This document shows, one piece after another, positions 48,806-58,665 of a stretch of DNA of 64,000 nt; positions within the stretch are counted from its first letter, which is position 1; every line of letters starts with the position of its first letter. The notes under the pieces were generated by a model that was given only the letters and a program-made list of their open reading frames with translations, made no database searches and was not told the origin of the DNA. This DNA comes from Poecilobothrus nobilitatus (Eukaryota; Arthropoda; Insecta; Diptera; Dolichopodidae), in NCBI GenBank assembly GCA_947095535.1, contig OX352772.1, positions 40,319,445 to 40,383,444 on the forward strand, read 5' to 3'. The position numbers were made by a program, and so were the translations under genes.

Positions 48806-49655
48806 AAAGTTGCATATGGTCTGTTGATGATCTGCTCTCTAAGTTGGGTCCTTATCTAAATACGCCATCTTGTTAAATCGGTTCTAAAATTCACAATTTA
48901 TTAGTGATATCAGATATTTTTTTTTTTAAAGCATTAACTTATTTTGATCAAAATTACCAAAATTAAAGATTTTCGTTGAATTCATTAAACTTTTGCAAAC
49001 AATTTTCTACATACATATATGTTTTTTTTTAAGGGTAGGTGGGAATTTCGTAAGACATTAATGAGTTCAACCCGCGAATTCTTTTTGGTAGTGTTGAGCT
49101 TGAACAAACCAAACGCGACTTTCCTATTAAACCAAACATTAGGTTATGGTTTAATAGTAACATAATGTACTGCTTGGTTTGAGAATTGGGGAATATGATT
49201 TTAACATATATTATTTTCAAATTTTTGTAAATCCAATTAGATCTTAAGTTTGACTCAGAGGTCAAAGAAACTATAAAAAATTTAATTAGTCATTGCCTAT
49301 TATATGTATATTAGACAATTTACTATACTATTGGTGTTAAATTAGATTAGATAACGTTTGAAGTGGTTCGTGTCTCCGATCTACGTAAATCGATACTAAT
49401 ATAATTTAATAATAGAATCATAAATAAATTTTTCTCAGTGTATCATCAACCGTATCTTAAAATCTTACTTAAAAATAAAAACACAAAACTTAAATTCAAG
49501 GCTAATCTGACTTGGAAATGCAAAACAATTTTTGGGCTTTTTTTTTTTTTTGCAAAAAGTACGGAACTAGAGAACTGATATCACTAATAAATACTTGTTA
49601 TATTATAAAAAATTATAGTTTTTCTAAAGAATTTTTAAATATTAATTTTCGTTTT
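48806..49655. other. AT-rich upstream region of the glycine-rich gene
   Basis: No separate gene is supported. The frame 49512-49736 ends at the start codon region of the glycine-rich gene and is chance. Confidence 0.5.
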
Positions 49656-49658
49656 CGA

Positions 49659-49695
49659 TATAAATATAAATTAGATAAAGATTTCAGTTTCAGTT
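49659..49695 (+). promoter_or_regulatory. Core promoter: TATA box and initiator
   Basis: TATAAATA at 49659-49666 and TCAGTT at 49690-49695. The A at 49692 is 33 nt after the first TATA T. A second TCAGTT at 49684-49689 (spacing 27) is a possible alternative. The leader is 41 nt. Confidence 0.8.
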
Positions 49696-49732
49696 TTGAA
49701 ATTAATTTTTTAGCAAAAAGAAGTTTTTTAAG

Positions 49733-50407
49733 ATGAAGGTAAGTAAAAACCGTTAAAATTTATTGATTTTATTTATAATTAAATTAATTTTAAATTATCT
49801 TTAGATTTTCGTTTGTATGTTATTAACAATATCAGCAGTTAGTGCTGGGTTCCTAGGAGGCGGAATTGGCGGTGGTGGTGGAGGGCATGGTGGCGGAGGT
49901 TATGGAGGCGGTGGACATGGTGGTGGAGGTTTTGGAGGCGGTGGTCATGGTGGTGGAGGTTTTGGGGGTGGTGGTCATGGTGGTGGAAGTTATGGAGGTG
50001 GCGGTCATGGTGGTGGTGGTTATGGAGGCGGTGGTCATGGTGGAGGAAGTTATGGAGGTGGTGATCATGGTGGTGGATTTGCCGGTGGACATGGTGGCGG
50101 TGGTATTGATATTGTTCCAATTATTGCCGCTCTATATGCAACTGGTGGAGGTCATGGTGGTGGACATGGTGGTGGTGGTGGTTACGCTGCCGGTGGCCAT
50201 GGAGGTGGTTATGCTACAGGAGGACATGGTGGTGGATTTGCCGGTGGTCACGGTGGTGGTGGTGGAGGCCATGGTCATGATGGCGGTTTGGATATTGGGC
50301 TTTTGGCTGCTATTGCTTCAGCTGGTGGTGGTCATGGTGGTGGTCATGGTGGTGGTCATGATGGCGGTCATGGTGGCGGTCATGGTGGTGGATGGGGAAA
50401 AAAATAA
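49733..50407 (+). CDS. Secreted glycine/histidine-rich protein, cuticular type
   Basis: Exon 1 is ATG-AAG (49733-49738), with an intron 49739-49804 (GTAAGT...CTTTAG, 66 bp, phase 0) and exon 2 49805-50407, giving 202 residues. Residues 1-16 (MKIFVCMLLTISAVSA) are a signal peptide, with the mature start at GFLGGG. The mature chain is mostly GGGGHGGGxYGGGGHGGG repeats, with Tyr or Phe spaced every 10 residues in the N-terminal third. Two hydrophobic islands interrupt it: IDIVPIIAALYATGGG and LDIGLLAAIASAGGG, which resemble each other. The end is GGGWGKK. Glycine-rich repeats with aromatic spacers are typical of insect cuticle and similar matrix proteins. The role is inferred from composition. 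Start choice rests on the signal peptide, promoter and the shared exon plan. Long frames in the other five phases here are shadows. Confidence 0.9.
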
Positions 50408-50527
50408 GTATTATCGAGATAAGATTTAATTTTAGGCGGATATGGTTAAATTAATAGACAAATTTATGTATAAAAGTTAACTTAAGAAAAAACAAAAAAA
50501 AAATACCAAATATAGAAAAATATTAAA

Positions 50528-50550
50528 AATAAATTGGAAAGAAAAATAAA
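50528..50550 (+). terminator. Two poly(A) signals
   Basis: AATAAA at 50528-50533 and again at 50545-50550, about 120-140 nt after the stop codon of the glycine-rich gene. Confidence 0.6.
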
Positions 50551-51529
50551 TTGATTGTTTTTTAATTGCTATTTAATAGTTATATAATTAATTTTATATT
50601 ATATTCTACCGGTTTTAAAATAAAACAAAAATTTTTTCGAAAATTTTTTCAAAGCTATCAATTCAAATAAAATAATCAATTAATTATAGAATTCAAATTA
50701 TTTTAAACTAGCACTTCCTAGTAGCAGTTTGAATTTTAAATTAAAAAAAAAAAAATTTTCATGAGAATTAATTGTTTTGTTTCGTATTTCTTTAATAGAA
50801 AAGATTTGTTATAACAATATAAATATTTTCAAATATTTATTGCATAAGAAAAGGCGTATAATGTTTGTCTTTTTATCTTTTTTTTTTTGTTTTTTTTTTT
50901 CTTAACTTTTATTTTATTTTATTTTCTTGTTTCATTTTTATCGAGACTCGAAATATGTTAAGTCCTATTATTTAAATATTGCATATATTTTGGAAATTAT
51001 CTATCGTTTTATAATGAAAACATTCTATGCATGTGCGATATTTCTATTATTAAAACATTTATTAAATAATTTTTTTTTTGTTTAGCTAAATAAATAAGAG
51101 TGAAATTGATAATAGACCCATTTTTACTGTATTTCTTATTTTGTTACTACAAAATATCAATAATTTTATATTTATTCTGCATATGCATATTGGATGCTGG
51201 CACTTATTGCAATACATTTCTATAATATCCAGAAAACTATAAACAAAATGTGTTAATGCAACTGGTCGTTGGCACAGGCTGAAGAAAATTAAAAATAATG
51301 GCTTACAGCCACGGGCAATGTATTTGCTAGTAGGTATCAAGTTCAGTCAAGTAAACTTGTAAAAATAAAGAAAATATACAGAGTTTATGGGTGTCATTCA
51401 ACTAATGTTTTTTTTATTTTTGTTGAATTTTTTTTATATTAATGTTTTGTTTCTAATTCTTATTTTAATTTTAATAATAATATAATAGATATGCTTAAAT
51501 TAAGTAAATAAATAAATAAATAAATAATT
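50551..51529. other. AT-rich intergenic DNA
   Basis: No gene. The minus frame 51086-51340 is not convincing. An AAAT run lies at about 51505-51525, just before the next repeat. Confidence 0.5.
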
Positions 51530-51612
51530 TTTGCAGATTACTTTTTTGTCGATTTTGGCTTTTGAATTTTTATTTATGGAATTCTGTTTGTGGATTTTAT
51601 CTCCTTTTGCTT
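51530..51612. repeat. Foldback arm-like repeat, solitary
   Basis: GGCTTTTGAATTTTTATTTA, TGGAATTCTGTTTGTGGATT and TTTTTGTCGATTTTGG closely match 63215-63262. The motif TTTGTGGATTTTRTCT is repeated within it, like an arm of the modular foldbacks. Confidence 0.5.
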
Positions 51613-52200
51613 AATTTGAAAAATTTGAAATCAGTTTTATCTTTAACTTTATTTCTTGTTTATTTTCTCGAATTTATTTTATAATAAAAAAAGTTCTACA
51701 ATATTGATGAAATTAAAACTAAAATAAATTCGAAAAAAAAACCAAAATTTCTATCGAAATTATTTCATATTTGGTTTCGAACTAATAAAGTAGCGCCGTA
51801 AATTAAGAAAAATTGATATAGAGAAATTTTAGTAAATGACAAAAATTTTAACCTAAGAATTTTTTATTTTGAAAAGGTAAAGGAAAATTGAAATAAACTA
51901 TTGAAGAGCAGAATGAAAACGATTTCTCTATGATAATTTGTAACTTTTTAATTTTAATTTTGACCCACAAGTCATAGGTGGAAAAAAATTTTATATTGAT
52001 TTACACTTTTTACATGAATGATTTTTTTTTTTATACTTTAAAGCATTGAAGTACAAATTAGTGATATTTTAGTTATCATAATGTTATAAATGTTAGATTA
52101 AAAAGATATATTTATTAAAAAAAGGAAAATATTATACGCCTACGCGATATGCAATTATTTTTGTACATATTTGCTTTTTTTTACTTATTTAATTATTTAA
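51613..52200. other. AT-rich intergenic DNA
   Basis: No gene seen. It ends in a T-rich tract (about 52163-52212) that could serve as the pyrimidine tract of an acceptor for the next open frame. Confidence 0.5.
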
Positions 52201-52665
52201 TCTTACTTATTTGAGAGAAAGTGCATAAGAGTGTGTTTAAATGAAAGTAGAAAACCTGAAACAAATTTTACTCATTATCTTTCAAACAAATACATATATG
52301 GAAAATCAAAATTAACACGAATCGATAATTTCATAATTAAATTGATTCGCAATCATTTTGATAGAGCAATGAACACTCCCGAAAATGGTTTTATATCCCA
52401 TATATTCTACCATAACGATGAGTATATTAAAAAAACATTAAAATCGGGCTTCATAGCACCCGAATATTTCATCTACCTAGATAAAGTAGGTTTAATACAA
52501 AATCAAAACCATGTTCCTCTACTATTTCATTATGGTAGAAGGGCTACATGTTCTAAAATAGAGTTTGATCCAAATAGTGTTGACATTGGGAGTTTAAAAT
52601 ACGACACCCATATTCTAAATAGGGATATGTGTGTCTATAAAGATTACTGGTGGTTAAAAAATTAA
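52201..52665 (+). CDS. Unrecognised open reading frame, possible terminal exon
   Basis: The frame is open from just after a stop at 52198 to TAA at 52663, about 154 codons, in DNA where stops are expected every 10-11 codons. GC is clearly above the flanks. The peptide has balanced composition with Trp, His, Cys, Gly and Pro, for example ESRKPETNFTHYLSNKYIYG, FYHNDEYIKKTLKSGFIAPE, VPLLFHYGRRATCSKIEFDP and, at the end, RDMCVYKDYWWLKN. No ATG occurs until Met in AMNTPENG, about a third of the way in. A T-rich tract followed by CATAAG (AG at 52228-52229) could be a splice acceptor, making this a last exon. No upstream exon is recognised. No family is recognised. It could also be a relic of a transposon or of a horizontally acquired gene. 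Confidence 0.5.
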   Translation, partial: SYLFERKCIRVCLNESRKPETNFTHYLSNKYIYGKSKLTRIDNFIIKLIRNHFDRAMNTPENGFISHIFYHNDEYIKKTLKSGFIAPEYFIYLDKVGLIQNQNHVPLLFHYGRRATCSKIEFDPNSVDIGSLKYDTHILNRDMCVYKDYWWLKN

Positions 52666-53051
52666 ATTGACTCTGTAATAGTTTGATATTAAAGTTTTAT
52701 TTTATTTTTTTCTTTTTTGTTTTTTTTGTCATAGTCTAGTAGGTTAAGTTAGTTTTTAAGCTTTTATTTTTAACACATAAAAAAATAATTAATTGGTTTT
52801 TAGATATGTTTTTTACAATTAGTATATAAAAGAAATTCAAATACATATAAAATTATTATTTGTTAAATACAGAAGAGTAAATTAAGAAAAGAAAACCAAA
52901 ATTTACAAAATAAAAATTATTATTTTTACATGTAAATCAATTTAAACATTAAGTTAATCTAATTTTGTAAACTTTTTAAGGATGTAAACAGAAACAGAAA
53001 GAATAAATAAAAAGTAAGAATAAAAAAAAATCTTACTTATTTTAATTATTT
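52666..53051. other. AT-rich 3' flank
   Basis: No gene. Between the open frame and the SINE there is only homopolymer-rich sequence, without a clear poly(A) hexamer close to the stop. Confidence 0.45.
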
Positions 53052-53345
53052 GGGCCTCGGTGGTCTAGTGGTTAAGCACGTGGCTTATTAACCGAGGGAG
53101 TACGGTTTTCAATCCTGCACAGGTAGCAAGTTTTATAAATTGAAAACAAATTCCCCTTGCTACCAAATATAGTGTAAATATATAATATATAATATAAACC
53201 AAATAAATAATATTAGTGTATAATTTAATAATAGTATTCGATCTGTAATGGCCTTAGTAGCCGATGGTTTTGTAATATTGCAATATCCTATGTGATTTGT
53301 AATATTAATATAAATAAATAAATAAATAAATTATGTAACAGTTCG
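53052..53345 (+). repeat. SINE B, full-length copy
   Basis: GGGCCTCGGTGGTCTAGTGG (A-box), TTAAGCACGTGGCTTATTAA, GGTTTTCAATCCTGCACAGG (B-box with one extra T), GTAGCAAGTTTTATAAATTG, then the CTGTAATGGCCTTAGTAGCC tail word and a 3' (AAAT)n microsatellite at about 53312-53331. This is the best reference copy for the family. Confidence 0.85.
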
Positions 53346-53559
53346 CCTTTGAACTTCACTAAGAATAGTATATTGATTGATTTGTAGCATTTTTTCTTTC
53401 TTAATTTTTTCTTCGTTTTGCACTTCTAAGATTTTGTTTTTTCTAAAAACTCAAAATAAAAGATGTATTCTTTAAAAACTTCTCAAAATTTTCACTAGTT
53501 TAAAAAATCACTTGTTTTACTAAAATACAAAAGTAAAACAAAACTCCAACACTTACTGT

Positions 53560-53844
53560 AAAATTTAGAAACATGCTTCCTTCGGGGAGCACAAACTTTT
53601 TTTTTCTGCTTGAGGATGGTGTGACTGAAAAAAAAAGAAAAAAAGTCAAATGGGCTGCAAACCACAACAATAAACATAAGCTCAGATAGTAATGACAAAA
53701 AGTTTCTAAATATTAAAGCCGCCGACCCTAATGCACCTCCAAGAACACATAATAAATTCGTGATCAACAAGCTTCTTGAAGTTATTTATCCAAAATTCAC
53801 GGCCTCCTGGGACAGAACTGAAAATATATTTTCGAAAATGTCTT
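53560..53844 (+). pseudogene. Unrecognised coding-like relic
   Basis: From 53625 to the stop ending at about 53844 one frame is open, with protein-like composition: SNGLQTTTINISSDSNDKKF, LNIKAADPNAPPRTHNKFVI and NKLLEVIYPKFTASWDRTEN. Upstream, across the poly-A tract at 53628-53644, a second frame reads LPSGSTNFFFLLEDGVTEKK, suggesting a frameshift inside the A-run. There is no start codon. The minus-strand frame here (53495-53770) is its shadow. I do not recognise a domain. It could be an exon fragment, processed pseudogene or transposon relic. Confidence 0.4.
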
Positions 53845-54059
53845 AAAAAATCAGCTTTTTTTATTCTAAGAATTTTTTTAAACAATGATTCAAAAAAATA
53901 AAAAATTTTAGAATGTTTTAATTTTACAATCTATAATTGACAAAAATCTGCAGATTTTTAATATTAGGGACAGTTTTTCTTTAATTATTTTTTTAAAAAG
54001 TACAAAATATTTTCTAATTTATAAAGTATATCTTTCTTTCAACAAAATAACAAAATCTA

Positions 54060-55320
54060 CATAAGTTTTTATTAATTTTAACCATTGATAGGTTTTTTAA
54101 AAAATTAATGTAGTAGAACAACTTGTGTTTAACATTTTTTTCAATCTAAAAACAACAGGACATTTTTTGATTTTATATTTCAATATAAAAATTCATAATA
54201 CAATTTTTTTGCAATTCAGTTTTTTTATATACCAAGGCAATATTTTACAAGATTTTGCTCCCCTGATGTCACCAGCACGCTTCTTGTTGGAACCTTGATA
54301 TTTTAAGAAAAGAAAGAATAGTATAAAATACCTCAGGAATTCCTATTTACAATTTCTATTTAATTTTACCCCTGATTACGAGCAATTAGCAATCAAATAT
54401 TAAAAAATCACAATTTTTAGATATCTGTAACTTAGAAATCTGTACAAATTTTTCCAAAGTTTAACGCTAAAATTAAAGTTGCAACATTATAATTTTACAT
54501 GTGTTAACAGCTTTCCTTAATTGTCCTATGACCAAAAGAAATAGTAGATAGTACTAGCAAACGGAAATACATGAACATATTCGATAACATAATTGTATTT
54601 TTTCACCTATCTTCTCTACAAGCTCGATATTTTTCTAGCTAGTAATTCAGCTAGTAATTTGACATTTCATATATTTCAAATTGTCGAAAAATAATAAAAG
54701 TAGTCCGCAACATTCAAGATATAAGTTTTTTTCTGATATAATATGTTGTTTCGTTTTTTTTTTAATTTGAAATAAATTAACTTTTGTATTTAAATTTAAA
54801 ATAAAATAAAAAATGGGGACCTCGGTGGCCTAGTGGGTAAGACTGTAAGAGCGTATAAAATACGCTGTAAACACCGAGGGAGTGTGGGTTTGAATCCTAC
54901 ACACGTCGTAAAACCTATTCCCCATTACGACATTTACAGCCACGCCTGAACAGGAAAGGCATGGTATTTTCCTGTCTACATTTATGTGGCAGAGAAATGC
55001 ATTAAAAAAAAAATAAAAAAATAAAAATTGAAAAATCACTTTTTAAAATTGATAAATGAAATATAATGACGGTAAAAATAACATCTACGTCACACAGACA
55101 GTATTTTGACATTTCGTATTGCATTATATAGCGTTATCTCAAAATTGGAAAAAGTTTCTCTTGATTTTTCACAATTTTTTTCTTCCAAATTAATTTTTTA
55201 TAAAAATTTCGAATTGTAGTGCAAGTCGCAGTATTTAAACTGTTTTTATTGTCTTTTGGAAAATGTGCGCCTTTAAAGATCTTTATTTTTAATTTTATAT
55301 TCTGTCTTGTTTTTTTTTTT
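54060..55320 (-). repeat. Interspersed repeat R, copy split by a SINE
   Basis: The left part (54060-54560) has TTTTTCAATCTAAAAACAAC, AGATATCTGTAACTTAGAAA and TACATGTGTTAACAGC. The right part (55130-55320) has TTCTCTTGATTTTTCAC, the TTTTGGAAAATGTGCGCC word and the TCTGTCTTG end. SINE A sits between them at 54816-55010, so the SINE is younger than this R insertion. Confidence 0.6.
54816..55010 (+). repeat. SINE A, best-preserved copy
   Basis: GGGACCTCGGTGGCCTAGTG, AGAGCGTATAAAATACGCTG, TAAACACCGAGGGAGTGTGG and GTTTGAATCCTACACACGTC (B-box), followed by TACGACATTTACAGCCACGC, CTGAACAGGAAAGGC and CATTTATGTGGCAGAGAAAT, then an A-rich tail. It has the same layout as 58478-58665. Confidence 0.9.
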
Positions 55321-55609
55321 TGCCTTTTTTTAATACAAGCAAATTTTAGTTAATATTAGTATTTAAAAAGCTTTAAATAAAATATATAATTAACTTTACA
55401 TTATCCCGCAATATTTTTTTCATAAGTATTCGCGCTGGGTCATATTGATCCAAACTTAAAAATAAATAAATGTGCACTAATAATATAAGATATCTTCTGA
55501 ATAATTTTTGGTTTCATATAATATAAAGTTTTTTTACAAGTATTTATTTAACAAAAAATTCATAAAATATTTTGCACTTATATTTTGAATTTTTAATACT
55601 GTTTTGTTG

Positions 55610-56370
55610 TAAACATACGGAAGCGGTACAAAATCTCGGTGCACAAAATATCGTTTTTACAAAATCTTGTTTTTATAAAATCTGGTCTGGCAAAATCTCG
55701 ATGAACAAAATCTTGTTTTTTTTTTAAATCTCGTTTTTTTAGCTTAACTTTAAAATAGCTTACGCATGTTTGTAAGAAATATTATTAGTAGGGATTTTAG
55801 AGTTGCGTTCAAAATCAGGGTTCTCGCTTTTCCAGAATCTTTATATATAATATTTATATGTGGCATTCTCAATTAGGAGAGATTTTAGAAATGGATTCAA
55901 AATTACGGTGCTCCCATTTTCCAGAATATTTATATATGTCTATGTATATGCGGGATTTTGAATTAGGGGGGATTTTAGAGATGGATTCAAAATCAGGGTT
56001 TGAATAATTTCATTAGCGGAGGTTTGGAGGCTTTAGTCCCCATACTTTTAAAATTAACTTTTTTCATATAGAAATAACAAAATTTTTGCTATAAATTTAC
56101 TATTTTTCATAGAGAAATGTTAAAATTTATTCCTTATGTAGGGGAGTCTGTAAGCATTGATTTCTATTATTATTGATTTTAGAGTTGGATTCAAAATGAA
56201 GATTGTCTCCTTTTGCAGAATATTTTTATATATGTGTACATGAGGTGTGAAAATAAAATAACGAGATTTAAAAAAAAACGAGATTTTGTAAAAACGGGAT
56301 TTTGTTTACCGAGATTTTGTAAAAACTAGATTTTGAAAAACGAGATTTCGTACCAGACCCGTAAACGTAC
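55610..56370. mobile_element. Foldback element with AAAATCTCG arms and four core units
   Basis: Left end GGAAGCGGTACAAAATCTCG (from 55619); right end inverse, CGAGATTTCGTACCAGACCC (to 56360). Arms are strings of ACAAAATCTCGTTTTT-like units. Near-identical flanks TAAACATAC (55610-55618) and TAAACGTAC (56362-56370) suggest a 9-bp target duplication. The centre has about four tandem copies of a 100-bp core: GATTTTAGAGTTGGATTCAA, AATCAGGGTT, TTTTCCAGAATATTTATATA. It also carries GGCTTTAGTCCCCATACTTT. There is no open frame. Confidence 0.8.
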
Positions 56371-58477
56371 ACCATAATTCATGAAACTTTACAGTCTTAT
56401 GTAAAATTTGATGATAAACATTTTTTCAATACAAAATTTAATAGTGTTTAGAACAAAAAATTCAAAATAAAAACAAATAAAGATTTTAGGAAATTGAAAA
56501 TTAAGTGACCTAAACTGTTTTTCACATTGCAAATATAAATAAATAAAGTTTTCAAAAAATCAATGAAAGTTATTGTTTACAGAAAATATTTACCATTATG
56601 TTATTTACTTCTAAAATAGATTTGGACCGAAAAAATCCATACGCAAGTACTGGAGAGTTAAATTGTTTTGTTATATACATATACATATGTAGATCAGTTA
56701 ACATGTGAATTAATGCGGAGGAAACACTTAAAATATATCTGCAGCAGTTATCCATTGATAAAAAAAAAATATTTCTTTTTACTAATTTTTGTATATAAAA
56801 AAATTTTCCATGAAGAAAATAAATTTTATCATATAAAATTAAAACTATTTTCCATTTCATATAAATGATATGGTAATAAATGATTAACAACAACATGGAA
56901 TCGTAGTACACTGGTTTCACAATCATCTGAGATGCACATTCATTTTTAATAAATTGTTGAATTGAAAATTTAAATCTGAGTTATGTATATATAACATATT
57001 TTAAAATTAAAATTCTTTTTTTTTTGTAATAGTTAAGAATGTCAGAATTATCATCAGTTTTTTATAAGCAAATCTTGACTGTTTTAGTTTTGAAAGGTTT
57101 AAAAGCTTTCTTAATTTATATTTTCCTACGCCTTGTGAATAAGTCAGTCTTTATATTAACATGATATATAGGTGCCCCATAATAGTTGTAAAATAAGTGT
57201 TAGCAAAAGGTATTATAGAAGATAGAACTGTAAGGAAGAAAAATGATTGAACTAATTATAATGTTGATGATCTTGATGAATGAAGGGATAGAAGGACTAC
57301 CTTTATTAAATTTTCCTAAAAATACCATAATTAAATATAAAGCATTAAACTAACCGTAAATAAAATCCTAAATGAGATACTCTGTAATTTTAAATTTAAT
57401 TATTATTAACGCTTATAATAAAACTATCAATAAAAATAACTCAATCTGAAATTTGATTATTAAATGCTACTTAAAAAAACACTGATAGGAAAACAAAAAA
57501 AAAAAACTAAGTCATAAAGTTTGCTAAATTGTTAATATAAAATTAATGTATATTCGTGCAAAGACCCAATTTTTGTGGTTGTGATGATAAAAAAAAAATA
57601 ACTAATAGGAGATATTAATTATTTATTCAAATTTTTTTTTATTTTAATAAAAAAAAAATCAGCAACTTTATAACATAATTGATTGCACAAAATTAATTTA
57701 AAAGTATTTTAATTGATTTTGGCGAAAATTAATAAAAAAGCATGTAAGCAATTATGAAGAAATTTGACTATAATTTTAATTGTGCGACAAATATATTTTT
57801 AAAAATCTTAAAGCGAAAACTCAATGTATCGCTTTCTTTATTTTGACATATTATAAGTTGATCATTAAGGTTTATATGGATGCTAATTAAAAAGAAAAGT
57901 GTAAAACACATGTAATGCACAAAGTTAATCAATTTCATATTTTTCATGAATTTTTTCTTGTTTTTTATGAGGATGGGATGGGATGGGGAAATAGAAAAGA
58001 ATGGGCCCTTTTCATTTCAGATGTAGTTCATTTTTAGTGAATTAAATTCATTTTTGGCTTTAATAAAAATTCAAAAAATTCCAAAAACAAACTATCAAAA
58101 AAAATAAAGGAAGAAAACAAACTATGAAAGCGAAGGAAGCATGCCTTAATTTTTGACTTTTATTAATATTAAGGAAGATTAATATTGCTTCAACAGACTG
58201 AGCACACCTTGGTTTTTTCAGATTGAAATTTCAACGACTTAATGACATTGTAGATCGAGTGGTGACTTCTGAGTTTTGATCGGTGAACTGTTTCAAATCG
58301 GATTTTCCTCGTTCAAATAAATTTAACATTAAGTCTAAATTAATGTTAAAATGGGTTTAAATAAATAGAAAAACATTTACATTTTACATACATCTACATA
58401 AAAAAAATATAAACACATAACAAATATCAATTGGAATTTTTCAATTTATATACCTTATTACACCTATTTTAAAATCA
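56371..58477. other. AT-rich intergenic DNA
   Basis: No gene supported. Overlapping frames at 56570-56926 (-) and 56668-56868 (+) have AT-driven codons. A short GGATGGGATGGGATGGGG run lies near 57972-57987. Confidence 0.55.
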
Positions 58478-58665
58478 GGGAGCTTCGGGAAAAGAGTGGG
58501 TAAGAGCGTATAAAATACGCTATAAAAACCGAGGGAGTGTCAGTTCAAACCCCAACAACTCATAAGAGTTATTCTCCCTTACGATATTTACAGCCATGCC
58601 TGAACAGGAAAGGCTATATAATTTCCTGTCCACATTTATGTGGCAGAGAAATGCATTAAAAAAAT
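58478..58665 (+). repeat. SINE A copy, + strand
   Basis: GGGAGCTTCGGGAAAAGAGT (damaged A-box), TAAGAGCGTATAAAATACGC, AACCGAGGGAGTGTCAGTTC, then TACGATATTTACAGCCATGC, CTGAACAGGAAAGGC and the CACATTTATGTGGCAGAG end with an A tail. Confidence 0.85.

Noticed and set aside
49839..50429. Several long frames overlapping the glycine-rich gene in other phases and on the minus strand
   Set aside because: The GGTGGTCATGGT repeat keeps all phases open. Only the phase with signal peptide, intron and promoter is supported.
53052..53130. Candidate tRNA genes (also 7850-7920, 54816-54905, 58490-58560, 61349-61425)
   Set aside because: All are tRNA-like heads joined to repeated SINE bodies, with broken stems or A/B boxes. 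None folds as a clean isolated tRNA.
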